Shown here: one piece after another, positions 21,296 to 32,090 of the stretch
Layout: each line of letters begins with the position of its first letter
Numbering within the stretch: the first letter of the stretch is position 1
Assembly: GCA_039111635.1 (NCBI GenBank)
Contig: JBCAQO010000013.1
Span: 930,001 to 994,000, forward strand
DNA from: Heterobasidion occidentale
Lineage: Eukaryota; Basidiomycota; Agaricomycetes; Russulales; Bondarzewiaceae
Length of the DNA stretch: 64,000 nucleotides
Direction of reading: 5' to 3'
Translations under genes and position numbers: made by a program
The notes under the pieces: generated by a model
What the model saw: only the letters and a program-made list of their open reading frames with translations
The model's database searches: none
What the model was told of the DNA's origin: nothing

Positions 21296-23800
21296 CCCAA
21301 CTCCTGAGGGGACTACTCGCTTGAGCAGAAACGAGCTTCATCGTCATTCCACATACAATTGCTTGCTGGTCGTCAAAATAGATTGGGATGCGTCTTCCCA
21401 ATATCACTTCGTTTTCTGGGGCGAAGACCGACCTACGTCGTTTACAACGCCTAGGAGTTTTCCTTCTCCGTTGAGCTGTTTGATTTGAAGTTCGGGGCAT
21501 AGCCACAATACCCTGTCCCTTCTCCCGGTGTTCTTCCTTCACCGCACGTTTTGTGTGAGTACACTCCTAGAGTCAATAGGCAGCTACTCGACCAGGGCTC
21601 CCTGGTAGGTTTGATAAGCCAGTGTCATCTGGCGACGATGCAGAAAGGTGTTGTGCGAATGATTATAGGATGAAATAGAAACTCGTCTGTGGATAGGTGT
21701 GTGTCGTTCTTCTTCCAAAGTGCCGAAGGCCATGTCGCAGTGTTTCCAGGATAGATCTTCATCTCCTTGATCTCCGGTATCGAGGGGGACTCCAGGTGTG
21801 TGGGTTGATCGCTTTACTAAGGCTTAGGCCCACCAACCTATCGAGGGTGAAACAGTCCTCGACTTGTTTTGAGTCCGGCAAGACCCCTTTGAAGATCCCT
21901 AACTCTGTCAGCCCCATACGGTGGCCTTGTCAGGTTAGAGATTGAGTGTTCGTCCAGAGTTGTTTTTCACTAAGGGTATTGGACACGAGGTAAGGACTTT
22001 GAAGGATAGACTTTGAACCCCATGGTCTCTTGAATAGATCATGGTATCCACCTTGACGGTAATTATGCGGGGTCAGCGTAAGGTATGTCCTGGTAGTTTA
22101 ACGTCGTGCGGACGTCCGTAGTTTTGCATCTTTGCGGACGTCCGCTAGTTTATCCTTAAGTCGTTGCGGACTGAGGCTAGTTTATACATAAGTCGTTGCG
22201 GACTGCCCTGCTAGTTTATGCCAAGGTCGTTGCGGACCTATCCATCTCCCAACGTAGGAGTACCTGTAAACAAGACAGCAGGTGTTTCTGCGCGCCGGAA
22301 CATTCATCGGTGATGCGCATAGGGCCGTAGACCAGTTCCTCCTTCTTGACAGGGTTCCCATTGAGGCAAGATGGTGACGGTTTATACTATATCAAACCGG
22401 ATAACTTATAGAGTTGCGAGAATAGACTGGGAAGCCTATTTTGACACAACTCACATGGCCCTGTAGACAGAAGGGCAGCTCAGTTATCGTCATGAAGGAC
22501 GGCAACTAGTTTATAGTCATTGCGGACGTCCGCTATCGCCTGGCTTGAACCTCCCGAGCCTCGATAGATTTAATCCTCCGGGGTGAGGGTAGTTTAAGGT
22601 CATTTCGGACTAGTTGATGGTCAAGGTCGTGACCATCAACCACGTCTCCTATACTTGAAGGAGTAAGTAGTTTATCGTCATTGCGGACTAGATCAGCATC
22701 GTGGCGTCAACAACGATGTCGATCGACATCTCCTATGCTGAAAGGAGTGGTAGTTTAACGTCTTTGCGGACGCAGCAATGCCAAAACATATCTCATGTTT
22801 GGACACTGCTCATGACCCTGTAATGAAAGGGTAGTCCCAGTTTAACGCCATGGAGGGCGTCCGTAGTTTACCGTCGTTGCGGACAGGTGTAGTTTTACAT
22901 CGTTGCGGATGATAGCAGACACGAGGCACGATCCCAGTTGCCCCTTGACTGGCCCTTGAAGCGGAATCCTTGCTTCGGACTTCAAGGGTAGAATGGGCGC
23001 GCCATGGAGTAGTCGTGGTCTTGTCGTCGGAAGACTGACAACCCGCTCCATGTCCCCAAACCCCTCGCACGGAATTGAACCGTGTCGACCCCATATTCTT
23101 TTACTGTAGGGCGTATGGAATATGGAAGCGCCTTGACCTAGTCGGCAGGGTTCTGCAACGGTGGAGGCCCTCACTTCCACCGTCTGCCAGAATACAACCA
23201 CGCTCCGAGGGTCTTGGTAGCTTTAGCGTCGTTCCGGACGGTAACTAGTTTATCGTCGTTGCGGACCAAGCCTTTCGTAGTTTTACATCGTTGCGGATGT
23301 TTTTCTCCGTTTTGGGTACTAATGGAGTGCGGCCATCAGTTCCTGCATCGCTGATAGGGTCCCCTAATGCGGAAAAGACCCTGTAAAACTGGAGATCCAA
23401 AGTGGGACGTCCAAGACACCTGTCAGACCTTGACAGCGAGGTTGGTCCACCGTTCCCCAACGGTGGGTATGCAACACGATTTCCCACCAATATTCATGCA
23501 TCATTCATGTACCAGTCAGTTATGTTGTGAATCCTGAGGGCCTCCTAATGCGGAAAGGGCCCTGTAAAACTGGGGATCCAAGCGGGACGTCCGATTCGCT
23601 TGTCAGAATACCTCTTGACAACGAGAGTGTTGAATGCTTGTCCTTCATCTTGAGACCGGAGGGCTGCAACGCGAAATGGTCAGGTACTTCCCTGCCTTCT
23701 TATCTTTTCACAGTTTAACGTCATGCAGGACGTTAGCTCCGGCGTCCTGTGCGTGAAACCGGTACCTGTGGTGCGGAGGGTCCTTTCCTCTCCGTCACCT
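21296..23800 (-). repeat. 3' noncoding region with a dispersed ~20-bp motif
   Basis: About 2.4 kb between the third ORF and the polypurine tract contain at least 14 copies of a motif that reads on the element's sense strand as GTCCGCAACGACGATAAACTA with small variations. Examples are near 22095, 22122, 22149, 22180, 22213, 22508, 22590, 22665, 22750, 22863, 22889, 23219, 23246, 23277 and 23713. Spacing varies from about 25 to 400 bp. Between motifs lie unrelated sequences. No ORF with protein-like composition is seen. The decayed copy at 1827-4494 keeps the same motifs. Confidence 0.75.
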
Positions 23801-23803
23801 TGT

Positions 23804-25180
23804 CTAATATCCTCCACCAATGTCTCCGTAGTCTCCGTACCCTTCGTCTGGTCTGTAGTAGGGGTCGGTGTCGTCGTAGTTATCGCCTTCGACCTCGTCC
23901 CAGGCGTCTAGTTCCGCTCGAGTCCAGGAAGTAGTCCGCTGAGTCGGGCGCTGGCGGACTGGAGTTCTTCTACCAATGTGTGGATGCGCTCCTTCAACTC
24001 GATTATCTCGAGGACGGTTCGGAGTCGGCGAATCTCTTGGTCGAGTTCTTCTAGGACTGCTTCGCCTGGGTTGAGGGGTTGCCCTTGTTCTCTGGCTCCC
24101 TCGTCCCTCATTCCTCCTGTACCTTGGAGGATGCTCCTCATTGCTGCCTCCTGCGTCCTGCCCGGTGGATTGTCCTGCCGATATGGGAGGAAGGGCCTCT
24201 CGGTCCCTTCGTGCCTGTCGTTGGATCGTAGCCCAGACATATTCGGTCTGGGTGGATGCGTCTCGACTACTTGTAGCCGGTATCGCTCTGTTAGCTTCGC
24301 TCCATGGTTGGACGCGGAATGGGTCAATCCGAACAGGATGGGCGTGGGAGGAGTGTCTTGTGTCGGTGCGCGAGATGAGGGCGGGTAGGAGCTCCAGATT
24401 GATGAAGGAGGAGAACTCGTCCGGATGAATGAGTAGGGCGTAAGCCCCATTATTTCCTCGGGTGTACCAGGAGGCGGCCCTATGATCATCTGCATAGGCC
24501 AGAAGCCTGACCTGGTCGCTCGCGTCAGCAAGGCGTCGGGGTATGTCGTCGCTCTCGCTTCCTGGTTGCCCTGCGAAGAAGTTAGCGAGCCTTTGTAAGG
24601 CCAGCGCTGTGGCCATCTGAATTACCGCGGAGATGGTGGTGCGCTGGAGTAGGGCGTCTCCTAGTCCTTCCAGCTCTCCGGGGTGCAGATCTCGACTACT
24701 GGTAGGGGGCCCTCTGGTCCTGGCAGCTGATGTACCAGCCGTTGCTGGTTCTTGTACACCTGCCTCAACAGTTGTAGGCGATGCCAGGTCCGAAGGGTTT
24801 CCTGGTCTTCTTCCGCCTCTCGTTTCCTGCCTTGCGTCTCTTTGAGCCAACGCTGACGTCGGTCGCGGAGGCGTTGACGGAGCATGCCTTCCTTCTGCTT
24901 GACGTCCTTCATCGTGCTCGTCATGAGCTCTCTCAAACCGTGGTGAGGCTCGGGGACCCGTTCGATCTTCGACGGTGAGCGCGGTTTGGTGGACACTGAT
25001 TTGTACGGGAACTCCTTCCGGAGTCGTTGGGCGGCTGCTTCGGCTAGGGCGTCCAGTGTCGGGGTTGGCCACGGCCAGAATGATGTCTGGTGAGGGGTTT
25101 CTTGAAGGGGAGGAGGTAGTCCCGTCATCGATGAGCATGGCACGTCCAGGGGAGTAATCAAGGGAGGAGTGGTCGGACAT
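23804..25180 (-). CDS. Third ORF of chromovirus (downstream of pol), function unknown
   Basis: An ATG at 25180 (MSDHSSLDYSPGRAM) begins 58 bp after the pol stop and stays open for 458 codons. The middle part (VIQMATALALQRLANFFAG, AYALLIHPDEFSSFINLELL) looks globular. Other frames of the same strand are also open and look more protein-like at the ends: 25161-24661 is a basic coiled coil (MKDVKQKEGMLRQRLRDRRQ) and 24531-23908 ends in leucine heptads (LEELDQEIRRLRTVLEIIEL). The true product may therefore be coil-globular-coil with frame breaks. There is no signal peptide or membrane segment, so it is not env-like. The position after pol is unusual for a chromovirus. Confidence 0.6.
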   Translation of the reverse strand: MSDHSSLDYSPGRAMLIDDGTTSSPSRNPSPDIILAVANPDTGRPSRSSRPTTPEGVPVQISVHQTALTVEDRTGPRASPRFERAHDEHDEGRQAEGRHAPSTPPRPTSALAQRDARQETRGGRRPGNPSDLASPTTVEAGVQEPATAGTSAARTRGPPTSSRDLHPGELEGLGDALLQRTTISAVIQMATALALQRLANFFAGQPGSESDDIPRRLADASDQVRLLAYADDHRAASWYTRGNNGAYALLIHPDEFSSFINLELLPALISRTDTRHSSHAHPVRIDPFRVQPWSEANRAIPATSSRDASTQTEYVWATIQRQARRDREALPPISAGQSTGQDAGGSNEEHPPRYRRNEGRGSQRTRATPQPRRSSPRRTRPRDSPTPNRPRDNRVEGAHPHIGRRTPVRQRPTQRTTSWTRAELDAWDEVEGDNYDDTDPYYRPDEGYGDYGDIGGGY

Positions 25181-25238
25181 GTACTGGGGAGGATTCTTGC
25201 TTTGAAAGAGGGAGGGGTGTCTCCCTTTTTATATCTTT

Positions 25239-28200
25239 CTAAAGCCTAATCGCCGCTGGTCGGGGCTTGTCTGGGTAGCTTTCGTGGAATTCACGAAGCG
25301 CCTCGTCGGCCGTATCTTTGAGGAGGGCAAAGGGTTCCCAAGTGTTATCGGCCTCGGAGTATCCGACCCACTTGACAAGGTACTTGGTCCCTCGTCCCTG
25401 GCGTCTTGAATCTAGAATGGTCTCCACTTCGTAGTGCTCTTCTTCATTCAGGATTTCTGGGGCAGGTCTGGGGAAGTTCCTTCCGTGGGCCTCTGTCTCG
25501 TGATATTCCGTGAGTATGGAGGCATGAAACACCAGGTGTATCTTCCATGTTTCGGGTATTTCCAACCGATAAGCCAGGGGACCGATTCTTTCAGTCACTG
25601 AAAAGGGGCCATAGCGTCTAGGTGCCAGCTTGAATTTCGGATGAGTCGTCCGAATATGGGTTCCTTCTAACCAAACTTGGGTTCCTACTTCCCACTGCGG
25701 GAGTTTCCTGTGTAGGTCCCGGTCCTTGGCGTGCTGCGCTGCTATTTGTAGACTTGCGGCCGCATCTTCTTGGACTTCTTTGATTAGCCGCAAACGTTCA
25801 GTTACTGCGGGTACCTTGGTCTCCAGAGCTGAGTCGACCGAATATGGTGGATTGAACCCATAAAGGACTTCAAACGGCGACTTCCCAGTGGCGGAGTGTC
25901 TTCGGGTATTGTGGGAGAATTCTGCGAAGGGGATCAAGTCTACCCAGTTATCTTGATGGTAGTTGCAGAAAACTCGCAGGAATTGCTCGATCTCTTGTTT
26001 ACCCGTTCGGTTTCTCCGTCCGTTTGGGGGTGGTAAGCCGTGCTGAGGGCAGGGGTAATTCCCATTCCTTTCCATAGTTCCTTTGTGAACTTTGCCGCAA
26101 ATTGAGGACCTCTGTCGGACACCACTTTGGTTGGTAACCATATCGTTTTGAACACATTGTCCTGGAAGAGCGTCGTGGTTTCTTCGGCCGTGATTGTCTT
26201 CTTGCACGGGGTTATGACTATCCCTTTTGACAGACCCTGATCAACTACCACGTTGATCGAGTCGTAGCCTCTGCTTTCCGGGAGGTCTGTCACGAAGTCG
26301 GTGGAGATAAAGCGCCAAGGGACGTTTGTGGTTTCCAGCGGTTGGATTGGTGGGTGGGTCCTATGGGGAAGGTTCTTGGTAGATTGGCAGACTGCACATC
26401 CATCCACGTATGCGTGTACAAATTTGGTCATGTTTGACCACCAGTAATGGCGTTGGACCAATTCTAAGGTCTTTGCTCGGCCCGGGTGTCCTGTAGCCAT
26501 AGTGTCGTGGTGCGTTTTGACAATCATTCGTCGAAGGAGGTCGTCCTTTGGGACGCATATGTAACTGTCGCGTCTTGTGATGCCCTCTTCATGTGTCCAT
26601 TTTCCTAGGTCCCCCTTCATTGCGTTTGGACCTTTTTCCAACAGTTTCTTGAGGGCGACATCAACCAGCAAATCGTGTTCCGAGCGCGAGTGTCGAATAA
26701 GGGAGAGGATGTCCGAGGATACGAGTTCTGTCGCTTTGACGTGTATGCCTTCGCTTGGCTCTACTAGAGTTTCGCTGGACTCGGTGAAAAGTCTGGACGG
26801 GAGTAGAGTCTGTGCCTTGTTATCAGATTCCACCCCCTCACTAAGGTCTGGACGCCTGGACAGAGCATCGGCATGATTAGTATTTCCAGCCTTGTAACTG
26901 AGCTGGAAGTCAAATCGGGACAAAAACAGACTCCAGCGCGCCTGTCGCCTTGACAGGTCGCGTGCCGTTTTAAAGTGTTCTAGGTTTTTATGGTCCGTCC
27001 AGACCTCAAAGGGATGTCGAGCGCCTTCGAGGTAGTGTTTCCAGTGTTCCAGTGCTTTGATGATGGCGAGGAGTTCGCGATCATGCACGTCGTAATTTCG
27101 TTCGGCCGGTGAGAACGATCCTGAGAGGTATGCAACAGGGTGCCAGTCGTTATCAGGTCCTTCTTGTAAGAGGACTGCACCATATGCTGCGAGGGAAGCG
27201 TCGGTAACAAGCCGGTAGGGACGCATCGGGTCAGGGTACAACAGGACGGGTCGGCTGGTGAAGGTTTTCTTTAGTCGATCAAACGCCTGTTGGCACTCCG
27301 TGGTCCAGTCCCATTTCACATCCTTCTTTGTGAGGTCATGCAGGGCCGAGCGATCAAAGAGAATTTATCAATGAATCGTCGGTAGAAGTTCCCTAAGCCT
27401 AAGAAAGAGCGGATGTCGCGAACTGTGCGTGGGATGGGCCATTTCTGGATAGCTTCAACCTTTGAGTCTTCCATAGCGACGTGGTCTTTTGAGATCGTGT
27501 ACCCAAGGTAGTTCAGCTTCTCCTTGTGGAACTCGCACTTCTCTGGTTTGAGGTAAAGATCGTTGTCGCGCAGGATTTGGAGGACTCGCCGAAGAATCAC
27601 AATGTGTCCGCTGTGGTCTTCGTGAAGATGAGGATGTCGTCCATATATACCGCTATTTTCCGGGCCAGGATGAGTTCTTGGAAGATCATGTTCATCATGG
27701 CTTGGAAGGTTCCCGGGGAATTACAGAGCCCAAAGAACATCACTGTAGGTTCGAAGAGTCCCAAGGGTGTGGACGAAGGCCGCCTTGGACTCGTCTCCTT
27801 TCTTGATGAGCACGTTGTTATATCCCACCAAACATCGAGCTTTGAGAACACCGTTGCGCCTTAATGATATCCAATAGTTCTTGGATTAATGGCAGGGGGG
27901 TGACGTCTCGAATAGTGTGTTCGTTAAGGTGACGATAGTCTTGTACCGGACGGAGTTTCCCATCTTTCTTGCTTACGAAAAGAAAGAGGCCGCGCTATGT
28001 GCTGTTGTCCGACGTATTGTTCCTCTGGAAAGGTGCTCTTTGACAAACTTCCCTAACCCGTCATGCTTTTCCGGGCTCAGGGGAAATATCCGCGGGGCCT
28101 GGGGTACAAAAGACGGCTTGAGGTTTATCGCGTGGTCCCATATTGATATATTGGGGAAGCCTCTGCGATCGTCGTTCGCTGAAGATGTCGAGGTAAGAAT

Positions 28201-28805
28201 GATATTCTGTCGGCACCCGACCTTTCAAGTCGGTGGTGTTGATTTCTTCCTCCAGGTCTTCGTCAAAGCTTGCGACCCCGAGGTTCTGGAGCTACCTTCC
28301 TAATGACGGGTTCTCCTGCGCTATCCCTTGCGGAGGAGTCAAACGGTGTTTGCGCTTCTTCAGCAACTTTTCCTGAAGCTTCGCCCTGGGTTGCCTCTTG
28401 TTGGGCTTGCCGGCGTTCCTTCCTTTCGGCTACTTGTTCTTCGAGCCACTCCCGAGCCTTACGTTGTCGGGATTTGTGCTCAAGTAACTCCATGAACCGA
28501 GTTTTCCATTCCTTCGCGGGTACTTGGCTCCATTGCTCTTTAGTCCAAGTCCACGAAGGTCCTACCGGTTCTGAGACAAGATGCGGTTTTGTCCGCTGAG
28601 GAACCTTGTCACCGCGTAGTTTCGCTAGCCATGCCTTCTTGGTAGGCTCTTCCCTTGCCTTGGTAAACCCATATGGTTGTCGGCAATCTCTGGGGCATCG
28701 ATCAAAGTGTACCTCACGGCGCCTCCACCCGATGGAGGGGTCGTGGTATTTCAGCCAATCCGTTCCTAGGAGCATGTCGTCTTTCCCTAGATTGGTGATG
28801 AACAT
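25239..28805 (-). pseudogene. pol: Chromovirus pol (protease, RT, RNase H, integrase, chromodomain)
   Basis: On the minus strand: protease tail with LGTDWLKYHDPSI (28800); RT with VYMDDILIFT (about 27640) and the LKPEKCEFHKEKLNYLGY block; RNase H (VTDASLAAYGAVL, YDVHDRELLAII, WTDHKNLEHF); integrase zinc region (H-x-H ... CAVCQSTK), then STDFVTDLP and VVSDRGPQF...TDGETERVN of the DDE core; GPFSVTERIGPLAYRLEIP; and a chromodomain at about 25442-25270 (YEVETILDSR, YLVKWVGYSEADNTWEP). The frame changes near 28260, 27850, 27600, 27320 and 26015. At 26015 one G missing from a GG explains it. Either this copy is dead or the assembly has deletions. Confidence 0.85.
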
Positions 28806-29559
28806 CTGGACGCGCTCGGTGTGAGTTCTCCCCCGTCTATCCTTGACGGTGAGATTCGCGTCCAGGCCTCGTCAAATGAGGCCTGCTTTGTTGATGGTGT
28901 CATCGACGTTGCGAACGCGGATGGGGCGGTTTAAAGGATAAGTGGGAAGATTGTGCTTCTGTACCCACCCCTCGTTTACCAAAATCCCTTCGCATGCTGA
29001 GTCGATGGCGGGCTCTGGCTCCAGCGCTTCTTCCTCGAGTTGTTAATCGCACGTCAAGTCGAATGGGGTAATAATGTGACTGTTCATTGCTCCGATTCGA
29101 ATATATGACGGGGAATCATACTCGAGTTTCCTCGACCCTCTCTCTTCGGCTGGTGAAGGAGAGGTCAGGAAAAATCCTCTGCCAGATCCACCAACATTTG
29201 CCTTTGCTCGGCCTTTCCTACTCCTTGGAAGAGCGCTCGGACGCCATTAATATCACTGATGGGTCCGTTGCTTCGTCGTCCGTTAGGCGGTACGTAGCGC
29301 TCTCCATCGCTCTGGCGTGATCCTCCCCTTCTCGCGGAAGGGTCCTCACGTTCCACCGAATTACCAGGTTGTGGTACCCAACGGTGGTGGCCATGAGAAC
29401 TCCCCTCCTCCAATCCTCGATGTAGTCGCGCATCGTTTCCCACCGGGGATTCTTGCTCGTCTTCATCCTCCATGTCTGCAGCGCGAGTTCGTCTACCTCC
29501 TCCACCCATCGGCTTGCGTGGATTTCCTCGAGACGGGGGAACGCCTCTACGAGGGGAAC

Positions 29560-30828
29560 GACAGTCAGCTATCCCATGCCCTGGTTTTCCGCAATTGTAG
29601 CAGGAAAAGGGAGCAGGTCTCTTGCTCGTTTACACGCTTGTTCCGACTGGCGTCTCTTTTGCGAGAGGCATCAATATCCATGTCAACCACCTGGTTGTTC
29701 ATTCTGCGAGGAGCGGTGGTAGAGTTATAACGACGAGCGGGTTGGAGGTGAAAGCGGTTGAGGAAGTCGCTTCGGAATGAGGTGGAGTTGGCGAGGATCG
29801 CCTTTGAGCACTTCGGGCTCTTAGGCGTCCATCTATTTCACAGGCAGTGTTGACCCAATCTTGGATCGTGTCCTTCGGCGGAGTTTCCTTGTCATAGATT
29901 TTGTCCATGACCCTCGGGTCAAGCCCTCTCTGGAAATAAGGAACTTGTTCCCTGTCGGTGATGTCGGCATCGGCGGCGATAAGGATGAATTGGTTTGAAT
30001 ATTCATCCACCGTCATCTTCCCCTGAGAGAAAGACATGAGGGCGCTTCGGGCCTTGTCCGTGAGGTTCGTTTCCTTGAACTGGAGTTTAAACTTGACAAG
30101 GAAGTCGTCCCAAGTTCCTACGGTCTTGGGTGGGGTCGCCCCTACTGTCTTCTTTAGGAAGCTCTCTGCCCATACGCCGGCCGTCCCGTATCTCATGCAC
30201 GAGAGAGCGAGAGAAACTTTGTCTGAATCCGTCTTGTATCGGTCTGGTTCTGCTGTGAAAAGGAGGAGGCAATTCATGATGAATTTCTGTGATTGTGTTC
30301 GGTCCCCTTCGAAGTTATCGGGGAGTTTGAGCTTGCCCCTTCCCGACGAGACGGGGGGGTCTGTAGGATTTGACATAATATTTCGGGTGTTGATCGGTGT
30401 TTGAATATCCGAGGATTCGGACTCGGATGTTCTTCTTCTTCCTCCGATGTGTCCGGGATTTCCGGTTCGGGGTTCCTGTACTGGGGTGGCTCTACCCAGT
30501 CTTCTGCTGTTTCGTCCCAAGCCCACTCAGCTTCTGTTCCGTCTTCTCTTGTGAAGAAGTATCGTCCTTCTCGGTACGAGCAGTTATCAAAGTTTGGGGG
30601 TGCTGGCCGATTGGTGTCGGAGTAATACCAGCGGTTTTCTCTTTGATGGATAGGATGATTGTTCTGTCGAAGTTGGTTATGGGTTCGTCTAGTGCCTGGT
30701 GGAAATCCTAGGCCTAGGTCTTGCTCCAGGGTGTGTGAGGTAACTCTCTCCGGTGGGGGTCTATGCCACCGATGAGGGTTGTGAGAAAGAGTGTGGCAGC
30801 AAGCAGAGTGTGGTGCAAGGTAGGGCAA
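29560..30828 (-). pseudogene. gag: Chromovirus gag
   Basis: The N-terminal part (30828 to about 30400) is followed, after a one-base frame change, by the retrotransposon gag core: KLPDNFEGDRTQSQKFIMNC, then AGVWAESFLKK, WDDFLVKFKLQF, MTVDEYSNQF. Downstream, at 29602-29561 in another frame, lies a CCHC zinc knuckle (CYNCGKPGHGIADC). Gag forms the particle and binds RNA through the knuckle. At least two frame changes separate these parts. The protease start lies between 29560 and 28805 and is also frame-broken. Confidence 0.75.
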
Positions 30829-30829
30829 A

Positions 30830-30845
30830 AGCGAGTCTATTCTAG
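30830..30845 (-). promoter_or_regulatory. Primer-binding site of self-priming type
   Basis: Immediately inside the 5' LTR the minus strand reads CTAGAATAGACTCGC. Ten bases (AGAATAGACT) are the exact complement of AGTCTATTCT at 31041-31050, about 35 nt downstream of the TATATAAGG box, i.e. at the predicted RNA 5' end. Tf1/sushi-type elements prime reverse transcription by folding the RNA 5' end onto such a site. Confidence 0.6.
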
Positions 30846-32090
30846 TGTATGAACTGCTCGTTCAGTAACCCAAGAGTAACAGGTTCTTCCCTAGGTCGCA
30901 CAATGGACTGAGTGGTGGGCGAAGTCTCGACTGTATCAGGCGATGATACAGGAGGGAAATAATGATTGGCTCTAAGCTACACAGTGAGAAGACTGTGTAA
31001 GAACGAAGAGCTTCGTATTCGAAGATACGAATGAACGAAGAGAATAGACTGAAGATCCTCAGCCTATTCTATGGGCCTTATATACTGTATGGGGTATAGG
31101 GTAAGAGTCCGTGTGCTTCTCCAGGTTTCCATCCTAGGAGAGCTGTGGCCGCCGTCTTTCTCTCCGGCGCCTACTCTTGTACTTCTCCAGTCGCACTGAT
31201 CCATCATGGTGCGACGAGGTGCTTACCCATAAGCCCTAAGCCCATGGCATGTGAATGCCTCCCTTATTACTGTGTGAACTTCGTGAGTCTCATGTCCCTC
31301 CAATATAGCCTTTGTTATGACTTGACCGATCGGGGCCCTTCGCGGCCGGTCTAACCGATGGATCAAGCATCACATGCTAGGCGGCTCCACTACGGAGCGT
31401 ACATCAAGGTATTCGGCATGTCCTTAGGAGCCGACAAGACCGATGGTTCTTCAAGACATCGGTAGAGGCTATATGAGAGGGACATGAGGCTCACGAAGTT
31501 CACACAGTAATAAAGGGAGGCATTCACATGCCATGGGCTTAGGGCTTATGGGTAAGCACCTCGTCGCACCATGATGGATCAGTGCGACTAGAGAAGTACA
31601 AGAGTAGGCGCCGGAGGGAAAGACGGCGGCCACAGCTCTCCTAGGATGGAAACCTGGAGAAGCACACGGACTCTTACCCTATACCCCATACAGTATATAA
31701 GGCCCATAGAATAGGCTGAGGATCTTCAGTCTATTCTCTTTCGTTCATTCGTATCTTCGAATACGAAGCTCTTCGTTCTTACGCAGTCTTCACACTGTGT
31801 AACTTAGAGCCAATCATTATTCCCTCCTGTATCAACGTCTGATACAGTCGAGACTCCGTCCACCACTCAGCCCATCGTGCGACCTAGGGAAGAACCTGTT
31901 ACTCTTGGGTTATCGAACGAGCAGTTCGTAACAGCCTTTACCGATGTCTTGAAGAACCATCGGTCTTGTCGGCTCCTAAGGACATGCCGAATACCTTGAT
32001 GTACGCTCCGTAGTGGAGCCGCCTAGCATGTGATGCTTGATCCATCGGTTAGACCGGCCGCGAAGGGCCCCGATCGGTCAAGTCATAACA
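30846..32090 (-). repeat. 5' LTR of chromovirus, interrupted by a solo LTR
   Basis: Excluding the 31313-31938 insertion (solo LTR plus one duplicated pentamer) it is 619 bp. It is nearly identical to the 3' LTR, with differences mostly of one base in runs (TGTATGAAC against TGTTATGAAC; GGCCCC against GGCCC). It carries the TATA box and predicted transcript start described for the primer site. Confidence 0.9.
31313..31933 (+). mobile_element. Solo LTR of the same family inside the 5' LTR, opposite orientation
   Basis: A 621-bp LTR starting TGTTATGACTTGACC and ending GTTCGTAACA is flanked by GCCTT (31308-31312 and 31934-31938). Removing it and one GCCTT restores the host LTR sequence. It lies in the plus direction inside a minus-direction LTR of the same family, so the locus can form a long hairpin. 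It arose by insertion then LTR-LTR recombination. Confidence 0.9.

Larger units (their letters stand above)
20664..32090 (-). mobile_element. Ty3/gypsy chromovirus (Tf1/sushi-like), full length with extra ORF
   Basis: The element is flanked by a perfect 5-bp duplication GCAAC (20659-20663, 32091-32095) and bounded by TG...CA LTRs at 20664-21278 and 30846-32090. Minus-strand order is 5' LTR, self-priming-type primer site, gag with CCHC knuckle, protease, RT, RNase H, integrase with chromodomain, a third ORF, a 2.4-kb noncoding region rich in a repeated motif, polypurine tract and 3' LTR. RNase H upstream of integrase and the C-terminal chromodomain identify a chromovirus. Gag and pol contain several single-base frame breaks. 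The LTRs differ almost only by missing bases in short runs, so the insertion is young. Confidence 0.9.

Noticed and set aside
21296..23800. Satellite or CRISPR-like array
   Set aside because: Motif copies are irregularly spaced and embedded in a retrotransposon 3' region that is also present in another copy.
31145..31354. Small ORFs within LTRs
   Set aside because: They recur in each LTR copy only because the LTR recurs. No conserved protein features.
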